Shown here: positions 1 through 5,458 of the stretch, one piece after another
Layout of the letters: each line of letters opens with the position of its first letter
Position numbering within the stretch: the stretch's first letter is position 1
Source of the DNA: Pseudomonadota bacterium
Lineage (GTDB): Bacteria; Pseudomonadota; Alphaproteobacteria; Rhizobiales; Xanthobacteraceae
DNA: 6,547 nucleotides
Direction: 5' to 3'
NCBI GenBank assembly: GCA_021823875.1
Contig: JAKAMD010000204.1
Location: 1-6,547 of the forward strand
Translations under genes and position numbers: made by a program
The notes under the pieces: generated by a model
The model's database searches: none
The model's input: only the letters and a program-made list of their open reading frames with translations
Told to the model about the DNA's origin: nothing

Positions 1-1
1 C

Positions 2-295
2 GTCAACATCGATGCCTATGTCGGGCGCGGTGCGGTCTGCGCGGAAGCAATCGCCATCGGCCGTGCCATCACCGAGACCGGCGACAAGGGCATTGAAACC
101 ATCGTGGCCGTGCGTCATCCCAAACCGGGTGAGCCGGGCGGCATCGCGGTAGTGAGCCCCTGCGGCACCTGCCGCGAACTGATTCACGATTACGACGCCA
201 AGGCGCGCGTGATCGTGCCCGACAGTAGTAATGGCCCGGTCGTCACCACCATCGGCGCATTGCTGCCGAACAAATACCGCCGCAGGATGGATTAG
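2..295 (+). CDS. Cytidine deaminase-like zinc hydrolase, C-terminal part (5' end outside window)
   Basis: The visible 97 residues are the C-terminal part of a protein of the cytidine deaminase fold. Two zinc-site motifs are present: a CAE motif (visible residues 13-15; the Cys is a zinc ligand and the Glu the proton shuttle) and PCGTC (53-57; the two other zinc-ligand cysteines). This pattern belongs to the small homotetrameric cytidine deaminases and blasticidin S deaminase-like proteins, which hydrolytically deaminate (deoxy)cytidine or related bases in the cytoplasm. The segment between the motifs and the end (ALLPNKYRRRMD) also fit the family. The N-terminal substrate-binding part is missing, so cytidine cannot be separated from another aminopyrimidine nucleoside as substrate. 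The stop (TAG) lies 2 nt before the next start codon, so the two genes are probably co-transcribed. I am sure of the family and unsure of the exact substrate. Confidence 0.85.
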   Translation, partial: VNIDAYVGRGAVCAEAIAIGRAITETGDKGIETIVAVRHPKPGEPGGIAVVSPCGTCRELIHDYDAKARVIVPDSSNGPVVTTIGALLPNKYRRRMD

Positions 296-297
296 CG

Positions 298-741
298 ATG
301 ACCGCCGCTCCGCTCCGCTTGTTGCTCGTTGTCATCGCCGCCGTGGCGCTTGGCCCGTTGTGTGCCGCCGTCGCCATGTGGCTTCTCATGTTGATCACGA
401 CCGTTGCCGACCCCAGCGGATGGCTTCCATCATTGAAGGACGCCATCGTCAGCACTCCGAAACTGTTTTCGATCTTCGTTATCGCCGCCTATCGCATCGG
501 CAGCGGGATCGCCCTTGTTGCGGGGCTGCTGATTGCGCTTTGGATGGCGTGGCGCCCGCCAAATCTGTTGGTCGTGCTGGCTGCTTCGGTCGCCGCCAGT
601 CTGCTTTGGCTGGCGATCAAGGAGCCCGCTGTTTTCCTCGGCAGCGGCCCGCGCGAGGATCTGCTGGTCATGCCGCCGATCGCTGCGACGGCGGGCGCGG
701 CTTGTTGGATGCTGCTGCGGCGTTATGCGAGGCCGACATGA
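298..741 (+). CDS. Small integral membrane protein, four predicted helices, function unknown
   Basis: This is a 147-residue hydrophobic protein that I do not recognise. Hydrophobic stretches at about residues 6-36, 57-85, 89-107 and 121-140 suggest four inner-membrane helices joined by short loops. The C-terminus is short and basic (RRYARPT). No catalytic motif or cysteine pair stands out. The ATG start is favoured because it follows the deaminase stop by 2 nt and has purine-rich AGGATGGA upstream. The end overlaps the ruvB start as ATGA, which indicates translational coupling and supports this being a real gene with GC-rich codon use. In many alphaproteobacteria ruvA and ruvC precede ruvB; here this gene and the deaminase stand there instead. 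No functional link to recombination can be read from the sequence. Confidence 0.75.
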   Translation: MTAAPLRLLLVVIAAVALGPLCAAVAMWLLMLITTVADPSGWLPSLKDAIVSTPKLFSIFVIAAYRIGSGIALVAGLLIALWMAWRPPNLLVVLAASVAASLLWLAIKEPAVFLGSGPREDLLVMPPIAATAGAACWMLLRRYARPT

Positions 742-1778
742 GCAATAGCCGCCTGCTTGCCGCCGAACGGCGTGACGACGATGCGGACGCTTCCTTGCGC
801 CCGCAGCGCCTCGCCGATTTCATCGGCCAGGAGCAGGCGCGGGCCAATCTCTCTGTGTTCATCGAGGCGGCGCGCGCGCGCAAAGAGGCGCTCGACCATG
901 TGCTGTTCGTCGGCCCGCCGGGTCTTGGCAAGACCACGCTGGCGCAGATCGTCGCACGTGAATTGGGCGTCAACTTCCGCGCCACCTCCGGCCCGGTGAT
1001 CGCCAAGGCCGGCGATCTCGCCGCGCTGCTCACCAATCTCGAACCGCGCGACGTGCTGTTCATCGACGAGATCCACCGGCTCAATCCGACGGTGGAGGAA
1101 ATCCTCTATCCGGCCATGGAAGACTTCCAGCTTGATCTTATCATTGGCGAGGGACCGGCGGCGCGCTCGGTGAAGATCGATCTGGCGCCCTTCACCTTAG
1201 TCGGCGCCACCACGCGCGCGGGGCTGCTCACCAATCCGCTGCGCGACCGTTTCGGCATTCCGATACGGCTCAATTTCTACACCGAGGCCGAGCTCGAACT
1301 GATCGTCAACCGCGGCGCCCGCGTGCTCGGCATGGGCATGGCCGCCGACGGCGCCAACGAGATCGCACGGCGCGCCCGCGGCACCCCGCGCATTGCCGGA
1401 CGCCTGCTGCGCCGCGTGCGCGACTTCGCCCATGTCGAGAACGCCAAGTCGGTCGATCGCAAGGTCGCCGATCGCGCGCTGTCGGCGCTGGAGGTCGATG
1501 CCGCCGGGCTCGACGCCATGGACCGGCGCTATCTGAAGACCATCGCCGAGAATTACGGTGGCGGGCCGGTCGGCGTCGACACGCTGGCGGCGGCCTTGTC
1601 GGAGCCGCGTGACGCCATCGAGGACATCATCGAGCCGTTCCTGATCCAGAAGGGCTTCGTGCAGCGCACCCCGCGTGGTCGGCTGCTCACCTCGGCCGCG
1701 TTCAAGCATCTTGGCCTGCCGGAACCGACGCGCGACGCCTCGCAGTTCGGATTGTTCGGGGGCGATGAGGAGGATTGA
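738..1778 (+). CDS. ruvB: Holliday junction branch migration ATPase RuvB
   Basis: This is a full-length RuvB (346 aa, the usual length), the hexameric AAA+ motor that, with RuvA, drives branch migration of Holliday junctions before RuvC cleavage. Visible motifs are the Walker A box GPPGLGKT (residues 59-66), Walker B with the DEIH box (110-113), sensor 1 ATTRAG (157-162), the arginine-finger region RDRFG (169-173) and sensor 2 GTPRIAGRLLRR (215-226). A C-terminal winged-helix DNA-binding domain follows, with TPRGR at 311-315. The frame is open upstream to 231, but MSNSRLLAAERR is the natural start: GAGG lies 5 nt upstream and the ATG overlaps the preceding stop. Its last codons (GAGGAGGA) serve as the Shine-Dalgarno for the overlapping hicA remnant. 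Neither ruvA nor ruvC is in the window. Confidence 0.98.
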   Translation: MSNSRLLAAERRDDDADASLRPQRLADFIGQEQARANLSVFIEAARARKEALDHVLFVGPPGLGKTTLAQIVARELGVNFRATSGPVIAKAGDLAALLTNLEPRDVLFIDEIHRLNPTVEEILYPAMEDFQLDLIIGEGPAARSVKIDLAPFTLVGATTRAGLLTNPLRDRFGIPIRLNFYTEAELELIVNRGARVLGMGMAADGANEIARRARGTPRIAGRLLRRVRDFAHVENAKSVDRKVADRALSALEVDAAGLDAMDRRYLKTIAENYGGGPVGVDTLAAALSEPRDAIEDIIEPFLIQKGFVQRTPRGRLLTSAAFKHLGLPEPTRDASQFGLFGGDEED

Positions 1779-2020
1779 TGCCGTCCGATCTGCTGGGACG
1801 TATGCGGCGCAATCCGGTGGGCGATTGGACAATCCGCGACGTATAGACCATATGCCGTGAGTACGGGCTTTTGTTCCGGCCCGGTAAAGGCACCTCACAC
1901 TGCCATCTCAAGCATCCATCGACGCGCGAAATCTTAACGATTCCGGCGCGGAGGCCAATCAAGCCGGTCTACATTCGCAAGCTCGTGCGCTATATTGAGA
2001 GCCACGGAGAGACGTCATGA
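1778..2020 (+). pseudogene. hicA: HicA-family mRNA interferase toxin gene interrupted by an in-frame amber codon
   Basis: Read from the ATG overlapping the ruvB stop (TGATG), the frame gives 22 residues starting MPSDLLGRMRRNP and ending GDWTIRDV. A TAG follows at 1844-1846, and then 57 more sense codons run to a TGA overlapping the hicB start. The continuation contains TICREYGLLFRPGKGTSHC, a HicA-like glycine-rich turn with the candidate catalytic His in GTSHCH. It ends with REILTIPARRPIKPVYIRK, the typical C-terminal part of this family. HicA toxins are small double-stranded-RNA-binding-fold ribonucleases that cut mRNA. Apart from the amber the frame is undamaged, so one substitution (CAG or GAG to TAG) would explain it. 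A strong Shine-Dalgarno (AGGAGG at 1768-1773) remains, so a 22-aa peptide is probably still made. No ATG lies downstream of the stop; a TTG at 1871 would skip helix 1. Alternatives are a sequencing error or amber read-through. Confidence 0.85.
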
Positions 2021-2238
2021 AACTCGAATATGCGGTGCGCATCGAGCGGCTCGCGGAAAGCGATGGCGGCGGCTACCTCGCCACCGTTCCCGATCTGCCG
2101 GGCTGTATGTCCGATGGCGACACGCCGGAAGAAGCCTTGAAGAACGTCCAAGAAGCGATTGCGTCCTGGATTGAGGCGGCGAAAGAATGGAAGCAGGAAA
2201 TTCCGCAACCGTCGCCACCGCTCGCGCGGGTAGGATGA
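2017..2238 (+). CDS. hicB: HicB-family antitoxin, short form
   Basis: This 73-residue protein matches the partially degraded RNase H-like domain of HicB antitoxins. The strand starting MKLEYAVRIERL leads to GGGYLATVPDLPGCMSDGD and then the helix TPEEALKNVQEAIASWIEAA. HicB normally binds HicA and blocks its RNase site. This version stops soon after that domain and has no visible ribbon-helix-helix or HTH extension, so direct DNA binding and autoregulation are not expected. The ATG overlaps the hicA stop as ATGA and has GGAGAG 5 nt upstream, so it can be translated even though hicA translation ends early. The frame is intact and well conserved although its partner toxin gene carries an amber codon. 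It may be a left-over antitoxin, or it may neutralise HicA toxins encoded elsewhere. Confidence 0.88.
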   Translation: MKLEYAVRIERLAESDGGGYLATVPDLPGCMSDGDTPEEALKNVQEAIASWIEAAKEWKQEIPQPSPPLARVG

Positions 2239-2250
2239 AGGCCTCTGCAA

Positions 2251-2724
2251 TTGCCTAACCTCTCCGTGAACTCCCTCGACGGCGAAGTCCGCGACGGCAA
2301 GCACTTTCAGCCGGTCCGCGTCTATTACGAGGACACCGACTTCTCCGGTATCGTCTATCACGCCAGTTATCTGCGCTTCATGGAGCGCGGGCGCACCAAT
2401 TACCTGCGCCTGATCGGCGCCGATCACCGTGCGCTGTTCGAGCAGGCCGAGAAGGAGGCGCCGGGCTTTGCCTTCGTGGTGCGCCACATGGACATCGCCT
2501 TCAAGAAGCCGGCCTTCATGGACGACCTGCTGACGATCGCGACCACGCCTTCGGAGGTGAAGGGCGCGTCGGTCGTGCTCAATCAGAAAGTCATGCGCGG
2601 CGACGATGTGCTGGTCGAAGCCAATGTGCAGGTCGCCTTCGTCTCGGGTGGCCGCGCCAAGCCGATCCCCAAGCCCTTGCGCATCGCCATGAAAGCCGAC
2701 CAGGAAGCGGGCGGCGGCGCCTGA
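2251..2724 (+). CDS. ybgC: Tol-Pal system-associated acyl-CoA thioesterase YbgC
   Basis: This is a 157-residue hotdog-fold thioesterase of the YbgC/4-hydroxybenzoyl-CoA thioesterase family, which hydrolyses short acyl-CoA or acyl-ACP thioesters and is commonly encoded at the head of the tol-pal cluster. The signature YYEDTDFSGIVYHASYLRFM runs from residues 25 to 44, with Asp30 the likely catalytic acid, followed by ERGR at 45-48. The remaining strands follow the family to the end. The start is a TTG with GAAGG 9 nt upstream (2237-2241). No ATG lies between the in-frame hicB stop and this codon, and the only other candidate, a GTG at 2266, lies too far from that ribosome-binding site. The gene lies 12 nt after hicB and probably in the same transcript. 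In related genomes tolQ usually follows directly; here it comes about 3.6 kb later. Confidence 0.93.
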   Translation: MPNLSVNSLDGEVRDGKHFQPVRVYYEDTDFSGIVYHASYLRFMERGRTNYLRLIGADHRALFEQAEKEAPGFAFVVRHMDIAFKKPAFMDDLLTIATTPSEVKGASVVLNQKVMRGDDVLVEANVQVAFVSGGRAKPIPKPLRIAMKADQEAGGGA

Positions 2725-2747
2725 TAGCGCGTGCTAACCTGTCGGCC

Positions 2748-3320
2748 ATGACCGACCTGCACTTCGCCCTGTTCGACACGGCTATCGGCAGCTGCGGCAT
2801 CGTCTGGAGCGGGCGCGGCATCGCCGGCGTGCAGCTTCCCGAGGCAAGCGTCGATGCGACGCGCGCGCGGGTGCGAAAGCGTTTTCCGACGGCGCAAGAA
2901 GCGTCGCCACCATCCGACGTGCAGCTTGCAATCGACGGCATGGTGGCGCTGCTCCGGGGTGAAAGGCGCGATCTGTCCGGCATCGCCATCGACGACACGG
3001 GCATCTCCGACTTCAATCGGCGGGTCTATGCCATCGCGCGCACCATCCTGCCCGGCGCCACCATGACCTATGGTGAGATCGCCGAGCGGCTCGGCGACAA
3101 GCTGCTGGCGCGGGCGGTCGGGCAGGCGATGGGCGAGAACCCGACGCCCATCATCATGCCGTGCCATCGCGTGCTGGCGGCCGGCGGCAAGACCGGCGGC
3201 TTTTCGGCCAGCGGCGGTGTCGTCACCAAATTGCGCCTGCTGTCGATCGAAGGCTCGCAGCCCGGCGGTCCCACATTGTTCGACGAACTGCCGCTGGCGG
3301 TTTCGCCGCACCGTCGGTGA
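2748..3320 (+). CDS. ogt: Methylated-DNA--[protein]-cysteine S-methyltransferase (O6-alkylguanine DNA alkyltransferase)
   Basis: This 190-residue suicide repair protein transfers the alkyl group from O6-alkylguanine (and O4-alkylthymine) in DNA to its own cysteine. The N-terminal Ogt-like domain spans about residues 1-80. The C-terminal HTH/active-site domain carries YGEIA (108-112), RAVGQAMGENP (122-132, where the Arg corresponds to the base-flipping arginine finger), the active site PCHRV (138-142, Cys139) and GGFSASGG (150-157). No Ada-type metal-binding N-terminus or AraC domain is present, so it is the constitutive Ogt type and not Ada. The ATG lies 23 nt after ybgC with only a weak Shine-Dalgarno, so translation may depend on read-on from ybgC. 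It is convergent with the dioxygenase gene, with 12 bp between stop codons and no terminator hairpin. Placing a DNA-repair gene within a tol cluster is unusual. Confidence 0.95.
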   Translation: MTDLHFALFDTAIGSCGIVWSGRGIAGVQLPEASVDATRARVRKRFPTAQEASPPSDVQLAIDGMVALLRGERRDLSGIAIDDTGISDFNRRVYAIARTILPGATMTYGEIAERLGDKLLARAVGQAMGENPTPIIMPCHRVLAAGGKTGGFSASGGVVTKLRLLSIEGSQPGGPTLFDELPLAVSPHRR

Positions 3321-3332
3321 GGCTGTCCGCGC

Positions 3333-4391
3333 TCAAATCCACTCGTTCTGTTCCTCGATGCGTGTCGGGAACATGTTGATGTACTGCACCATGCGTGGGT
3401 GCGTGCCGCGATTGGGGCTGGCGCCGTGCGGCAGCGCCTGGTGCCAGATGATGAGATCGCCGGCGCGTCCGCCGATCGGGATCGCGCCGAGTGCATGCAA
3501 ATCCTGCTGACGTGGATCGGCACCGGGCGGCAATCGCTTGAGCCATTCTTCGCCCCAGCGCTGAAAGCCCGACACCAGCGTGAAGGCGCCTTGTTCGGGC
3601 GGCGTGTCGGTTAGGTAAAGAATGCCTTGGGTGCCGAAGGGGATCGGCGTCTTCACGCTGCAATCCCAATGCAGATCGGGACCGCGGAACATGAAGCCCG
3701 GCCGCTCCGGCACGTTGAAGCCGACGCGGTCGGTGGTCACCCACAGATCGGCGGTGCCCCAGAGTTGCGCGAAGGCCTTGTGCAGGCGCGCGCTGCGGCG
3801 GTTGGCGTCGAAGGCCGGGTGCTGGAAATATTGCACCATGATGCCGTGGTCATTGGCGACGTACCAGGACTTAGGATCGTCCGCGCGCGCGCCGAGATGA
3901 TCCCACAGCGCTTGTTCCGCCACGGCGAGACTTGCGCGCGGCACGGCGTCGTGCAGCACCACATAGCCATGCTCGTCCCAGAAGGTGAGATCGTCGGCCG
4001 AGAGCACCGGCGCGCTCGCTTCGACATCGGCGAGCCATTGCGTGATCGCGGCGGGACAGGGCGTGTCGGTCACCGCCGCATTGATGCGGGCAACGCGCAA
4101 GGGATCGACACCGCCGGTGACCGCCACGATCCAGCGCTCGAACGCATCGAAGTCTGGCGTTGCGCTGCCGAGATAATCCAGCGTCTGCTCAAGCCCGAGC
4201 CCGCACGCATGGATGACGAGGGAATCAAGATGGCGGTCGTGCTGATCGCGGGCGACCGGCAGGCCTTGCCGCGCAGCGCGGCTGTACGCCCACAAGCGCT
4301 TGAGTTGATAGATGCCGAGCGTGCCGGTCTCGGTCGCCGGCGGCAGCGGTTCCGCCACGACGCGAAGCGCCGATGCGCGCGATGAAGGCAT
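3333..4391 (-). CDS. Phytanoyl-CoA dioxygenase (PhyH) family Fe(II)/2-oxoglutarate oxygenase with an N-terminal extension
   Basis: This is a 352-residue protein. From about residue 130 it looks like a PhyH-family non-haem iron oxygenase: FWDEHGYVVLHDAVP (138-152) is the typical N-terminal motif, HWD (241-243) gives the HxD iron ligands, PHG (321-323, His322) is the distal iron ligand, and Arg333 in HPRMVQYINMFP probably binds the 2-oxoglutarate carboxylate. Such enzymes couple 2-oxoglutarate decarboxylation to hydroxylation of lipids or small metabolites; the substrate cannot be read from the sequence. Residues 1-125 form an alpha-helical extension I do not recognise (KRLWAYSRAARQG, HDRHLDSLVIHACGLG). 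No signal peptide is seen, so it is probably cytoplasmic. The ATG follows AAGAGAA by 10 nt, and a promoter-like pair lies upstream. The gene is transcribed alone, divergent from tetR and convergent with ogt. Confidence 0.9.
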   Translation of the reverse strand: MPSSRASALRVVAEPLPPATETGTLGIYQLKRLWAYSRAARQGLPVARDQHDRHLDSLVIHACGLGLEQTLDYLGSATPDFDAFERWIVAVTGGVDPLRVARINAAVTDTPCPAAITQWLADVEASAPVLSADDLTFWDEHGYVVLHDAVPRASLAVAEQALWDHLGARADDPKSWYVANDHGIMVQYFQHPAFDANRRSARLHKAFAQLWGTADLWVTTDRVGFNVPERPGFMFRGPDLHWDCSVKTPIPFGTQGILYLTDTPPEQGAFTLVSGFQRWGEEWLKRLPPGADPRQQDLHALGAIPIGGRAGDLIIWHQALPHGASPNRGTHPRMVQYINMFPTRIEEQNEWI

Positions 4392-4423
4392 TTTCAGAGC
4401 GTTCTCTTAATGGTTGTAGCCGG

Positions 4424-4452
4424 ATCAAAGGCGAGGGCAACCCGGCCGTCAA
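4424..4452 (-). promoter_or_regulatory. Candidate sigma-70 promoter of the dioxygenase gene
   Basis: On the minus strand, TTGACG (4452-4447, inside CTTGACG, typical of alphaproteobacterial -35 boxes, 5 of 6 to consensus) is followed after exactly 17 bp by TTTGAT (4429-4424, 4 of 6). The start of transcription would fall near 4417, giving a leader of about 25 nt with AAGAGAA before the ATG at 4391. The assignment is by pattern only. The tetR-side operator copy at 4514-4534 lies about 60 bp upstream and does not overlap this promoter. Confidence 0.5.
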
Positions 4453-4513
4453 GAGCGGTGGCGGCGGCAGACGGACAGGCTGGCGGCGGTGCCATCGACG
4501 GCGGCCTTGCCGC

Positions 4514-4534
4514 AATGTAAAAGCCCTTCACATG
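4514..4534. promoter_or_regulatory. Candidate TetR operator, imperfect copy, upstream of tetR
   Basis: The half-site AATGTAAA (4514-4521), a 5-bp spacer AGCCC and the half-site TTCACATG (4527-4534) form an imperfect 21-bp inverted repeat. The left half is identical to that of the perfect palindrome at 5423-5443, the right half matches it at 6 of 8 bases, and the spacing is the same. It lies 33 bp before the tetR start codon, where an autoregulatory operator is expected. No clear -35/-10 pair for tetR could be placed around it; TGTAAA at 4516-4521 could serve as a weak -10. Confidence 0.55.
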
Positions 4535-4544
4535 GGAATCGCAG

Positions 4545-4577
4545 CATGACTTCGACATGACTTCACCATGACTTGGG
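4545..4577 (+). repeat. Three tandem 11-bp units, each carrying an ATG, across the tetR start
   Basis: The units CATGACTTCGA (4545-4555), CATGACTTCAC (4556-4566) and CATGACTTGGG (4567-4577) follow each other without gaps. Because 11 is not a multiple of 3, their ATGs (4546, 4557, 4568) lie in three different frames. The first two open mini-ORFs MTST and MTSP, and each stop overlaps the next ATG as ATGA. A GGGAA sequence (4534-4538) lies 7 nt before the first ATG, while the tetR ATG has no Shine-Dalgarno of its own. Confidence 0.75.
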
Positions 4578-5221
4578 GCAGGCGCGGCAGCGGCGAGCGC
4601 GGCTATCACCATGGCAACCTCAAGGAGGCCCTGGTGCGCGCCGCGCTGGAATTGATCGCGGAGAAGGGGCCGGCCGGCTTCACCTTCGCCGACGCCGCGC
4701 GCTGGGCGGGCGTCAGCCCGGCCGCGCCCTACCGGCATTACCGCGATCGCGACGCGCTCATCGCCGATGTCGCCAAACGCGGTTTCGAGGCTTTCACCGC
4801 GGCGCTCGCCAAAGCCTGGGACGACGGGCGGCCAGACGTGATGGCGGCCTTCGACCGGCTCGGCAAAAGCTATCTCGATTTCGCCAAGCGCGAGCCGGCC
4901 TATTATTCGGCCATGTTCGAGGCCGGCGTTCCGCTCGATGCCGATCCGCAATTGCGCGAAACCAGCGAGCGCGCCTTCGTTGTGCTGCGCGCCGCCGCCG
5001 AAAAGCTGGTGGCGTTGTTGCCGGCGAAGGGACGGCCGCCGGCGTTGATGGTGGCGTTACACATCTGGTCGATGACGCACGGCATCGCCTCGCTGTTCGG
5101 CCGTGGCGATGCCGCGCGCCGTGCGCTGCCGATGCCGCCGGAAGAACTCTTGGAAGCGGCGGTGCTGATCTATCTGCGCGGGCTCGGACTTAACGAAGGC
5201 GTGGCGAGCGGTCGCAGCTAA
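4568..5221 (+). CDS. TetR/AcrR-family transcriptional regulator with WHG-type C-terminal domain
   Basis: This 217-residue regulator begins with a basic arm (RRGSGERGYHHGNLKEAL) and a TetR DNA-binding domain. The HTH spans about residues 38-69 (FTFADAARWAGVSPAAPYRH, then the YRDRDALIADVA helix). The C-terminal ligand and dimer domain carries HIWSMTHGIASLF (165-177), the W-H-G signature of the TetR C-terminal WHG family. The ligand is unknown. The ATG at 4568 is the only reasonable start: an in-frame TGA lies at 4547-4549 and no other start codon intervenes. It lacks a Shine-Dalgarno and is reached through a chain of mini-ORFs. A candidate operator lies just upstream and a better copy at the DUF2852 promoter, so the likely job is repression of itself and that gene. 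The dioxygenase transcribed divergently is a less supported target. Confidence 0.92.
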   Translation: MTWGRRGSGERGYHHGNLKEALVRAALELIAEKGPAGFTFADAARWAGVSPAAPYRHYRDRDALIADVAKRGFEAFTAALAKAWDDGRPDVMAAFDRLGKSYLDFAKREPAYYSAMFEAGVPLDADPQLRETSERAFVVLRAAAEKLVALLPAKGRPPALMVALHIWSMTHGIASLFGRGDAARRALPMPPEELLEAAVLIYLRGLGLNEGVASGRS

Positions 5222-5343
5222 GCGTGTTTCCTTGCGCCGGCGCGGAGCTTACGCCGCGCACCAAGACAATAGCCAAGCAGGATCAAATACGTGGACGGCA
5301 CGGGTGGTCCGGCCATGAGGCAGCGTGCGGCCTCGGTCGTCAT
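5218..5343 (-). CDS. Possible small protein (41 aa), convergent with tetR
   Basis: This ORF encodes 41 residues beginning MTTEAARCLMAGPPVPSTYL, then a short hydrophobic stretch (YLILLGYCLG) and a strongly basic tail (ARRKLRAGARKHA). The ATG has AGGGGG 6 nt upstream (minus strand, 5355-5350), a strong ribosome-binding site. Codons are GC-rich at third positions, like the neighbouring genes. Its stop overlaps the tetR stop on the opposite strand. It fills most of the gap between tetR and the DUF2852 promoter, which otherwise holds nothing obvious. I do not recognise a family. A nine-codon ORF (start 5369) ends as ATGA on this start. The case rests on the Shine-Dalgarno and composition only, so it could be a chance ORF; the open frame extends back to 5424. 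Confidence 0.4.
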   Translation of the reverse strand: MTTEAARCLMAGPPVPSTYLILLGYCLGARRKLRAGARKHA

Positions 5344-5395
5344 GCGCAACCCCCTGGCAAAGCGGTCATGCCTCCCCATGTGGATGTGAAGGGTA

Positions 5396-5424
5396 TTGAC
5401 ATCCGCCGTCGCTGACCCTATCAA
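5396..5424 (+). promoter_or_regulatory. Candidate sigma-70 promoter of the DUF2852 gene
   Basis: TTGACA (5396-5401, perfect -35) is followed after exactly 17 bp by TATCAA (5419-5424, 4 of 6 to the -10 consensus). Transcription would start near 5431, inside the inverted repeat at 5423-5443, leaving a leader of about 28 nt that carries the ribosome-binding site GAGG at 5449-5452. The local drop in GC supports a promoter. Confidence 0.7.
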
Positions 5425-5443
5425 TGTAAATGTTATTTACATT
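5423..5443. promoter_or_regulatory. Perfect inverted repeat over the -10 and start site: candidate TetR operator
   Basis: The 9-bp arms AATGTAAAT (5423-5431) and ATTTACATT (5435-5443) are exact reverse complements around a GTT centre. The repeat overlaps the end of the -10 box and the expected transcription start, the classical position for a repressor that blocks RNA polymerase. A related copy with the same half-site spacing lies upstream of tetR at 4514-4534. The symmetry is directly visible; the assignment to this TetR is inferred from the pairing of the two sites. Confidence 0.72.
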
Positions 5444-5458
5444 CACACGAGGCTTCTG

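Noticed and set aside
231..737. Upstream in-frame extension of ruvB
   Set aside because: It runs through the deaminase and membrane-protein genes in another frame. The normal RuvB N-terminus and ribosome-binding site place the start at 738.
1197..1898. Minus-strand open frame of 233 codons opposite ruvB and hicA
   Set aside because: The plus strand carries RuvB motifs; the opposite frame is Arg/Gly/Ala-rich with no recognisable domain.
2235..2258. Seven-codon ORF (MKASAIA) overlapping the hicB stop and the ybgC start
   Set aside because: It is too short to claim, and its start lies directly beside the GAAGG that serves ybgC. It could only be a coupling peptide.
2583..3311. Minus-strand open frame of 242 codons opposite ogt
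   Set aside because: The plus strand encodes an unmistakable alkyltransferase (PCHRV); the opposite frame has shadow-like composition.
3627..4385. Plus-strand open frame of 252 codons opposite the PhyH gene
   Set aside because: It is a shadow in GC-rich sequence: Arg/Ala/His-rich, no family signature, and the minus-strand protein has clear catalytic motifs.
5234..5259. GC-rich inverted repeats after tetR as a terminator
   Set aside because: The stem is only 6 bp with an 8-nt loop, there is no T run on either side, and it lies within the possible small minus-strand ORF.
5396..5458. N-terminal extension of the DUF2852 protein from a TTG at 5396
   Set aside because: This segment holds the -35 box, -10 box and operator, and the family-like start MPITAKLDEFGKPAW has its own ribosome-binding site.
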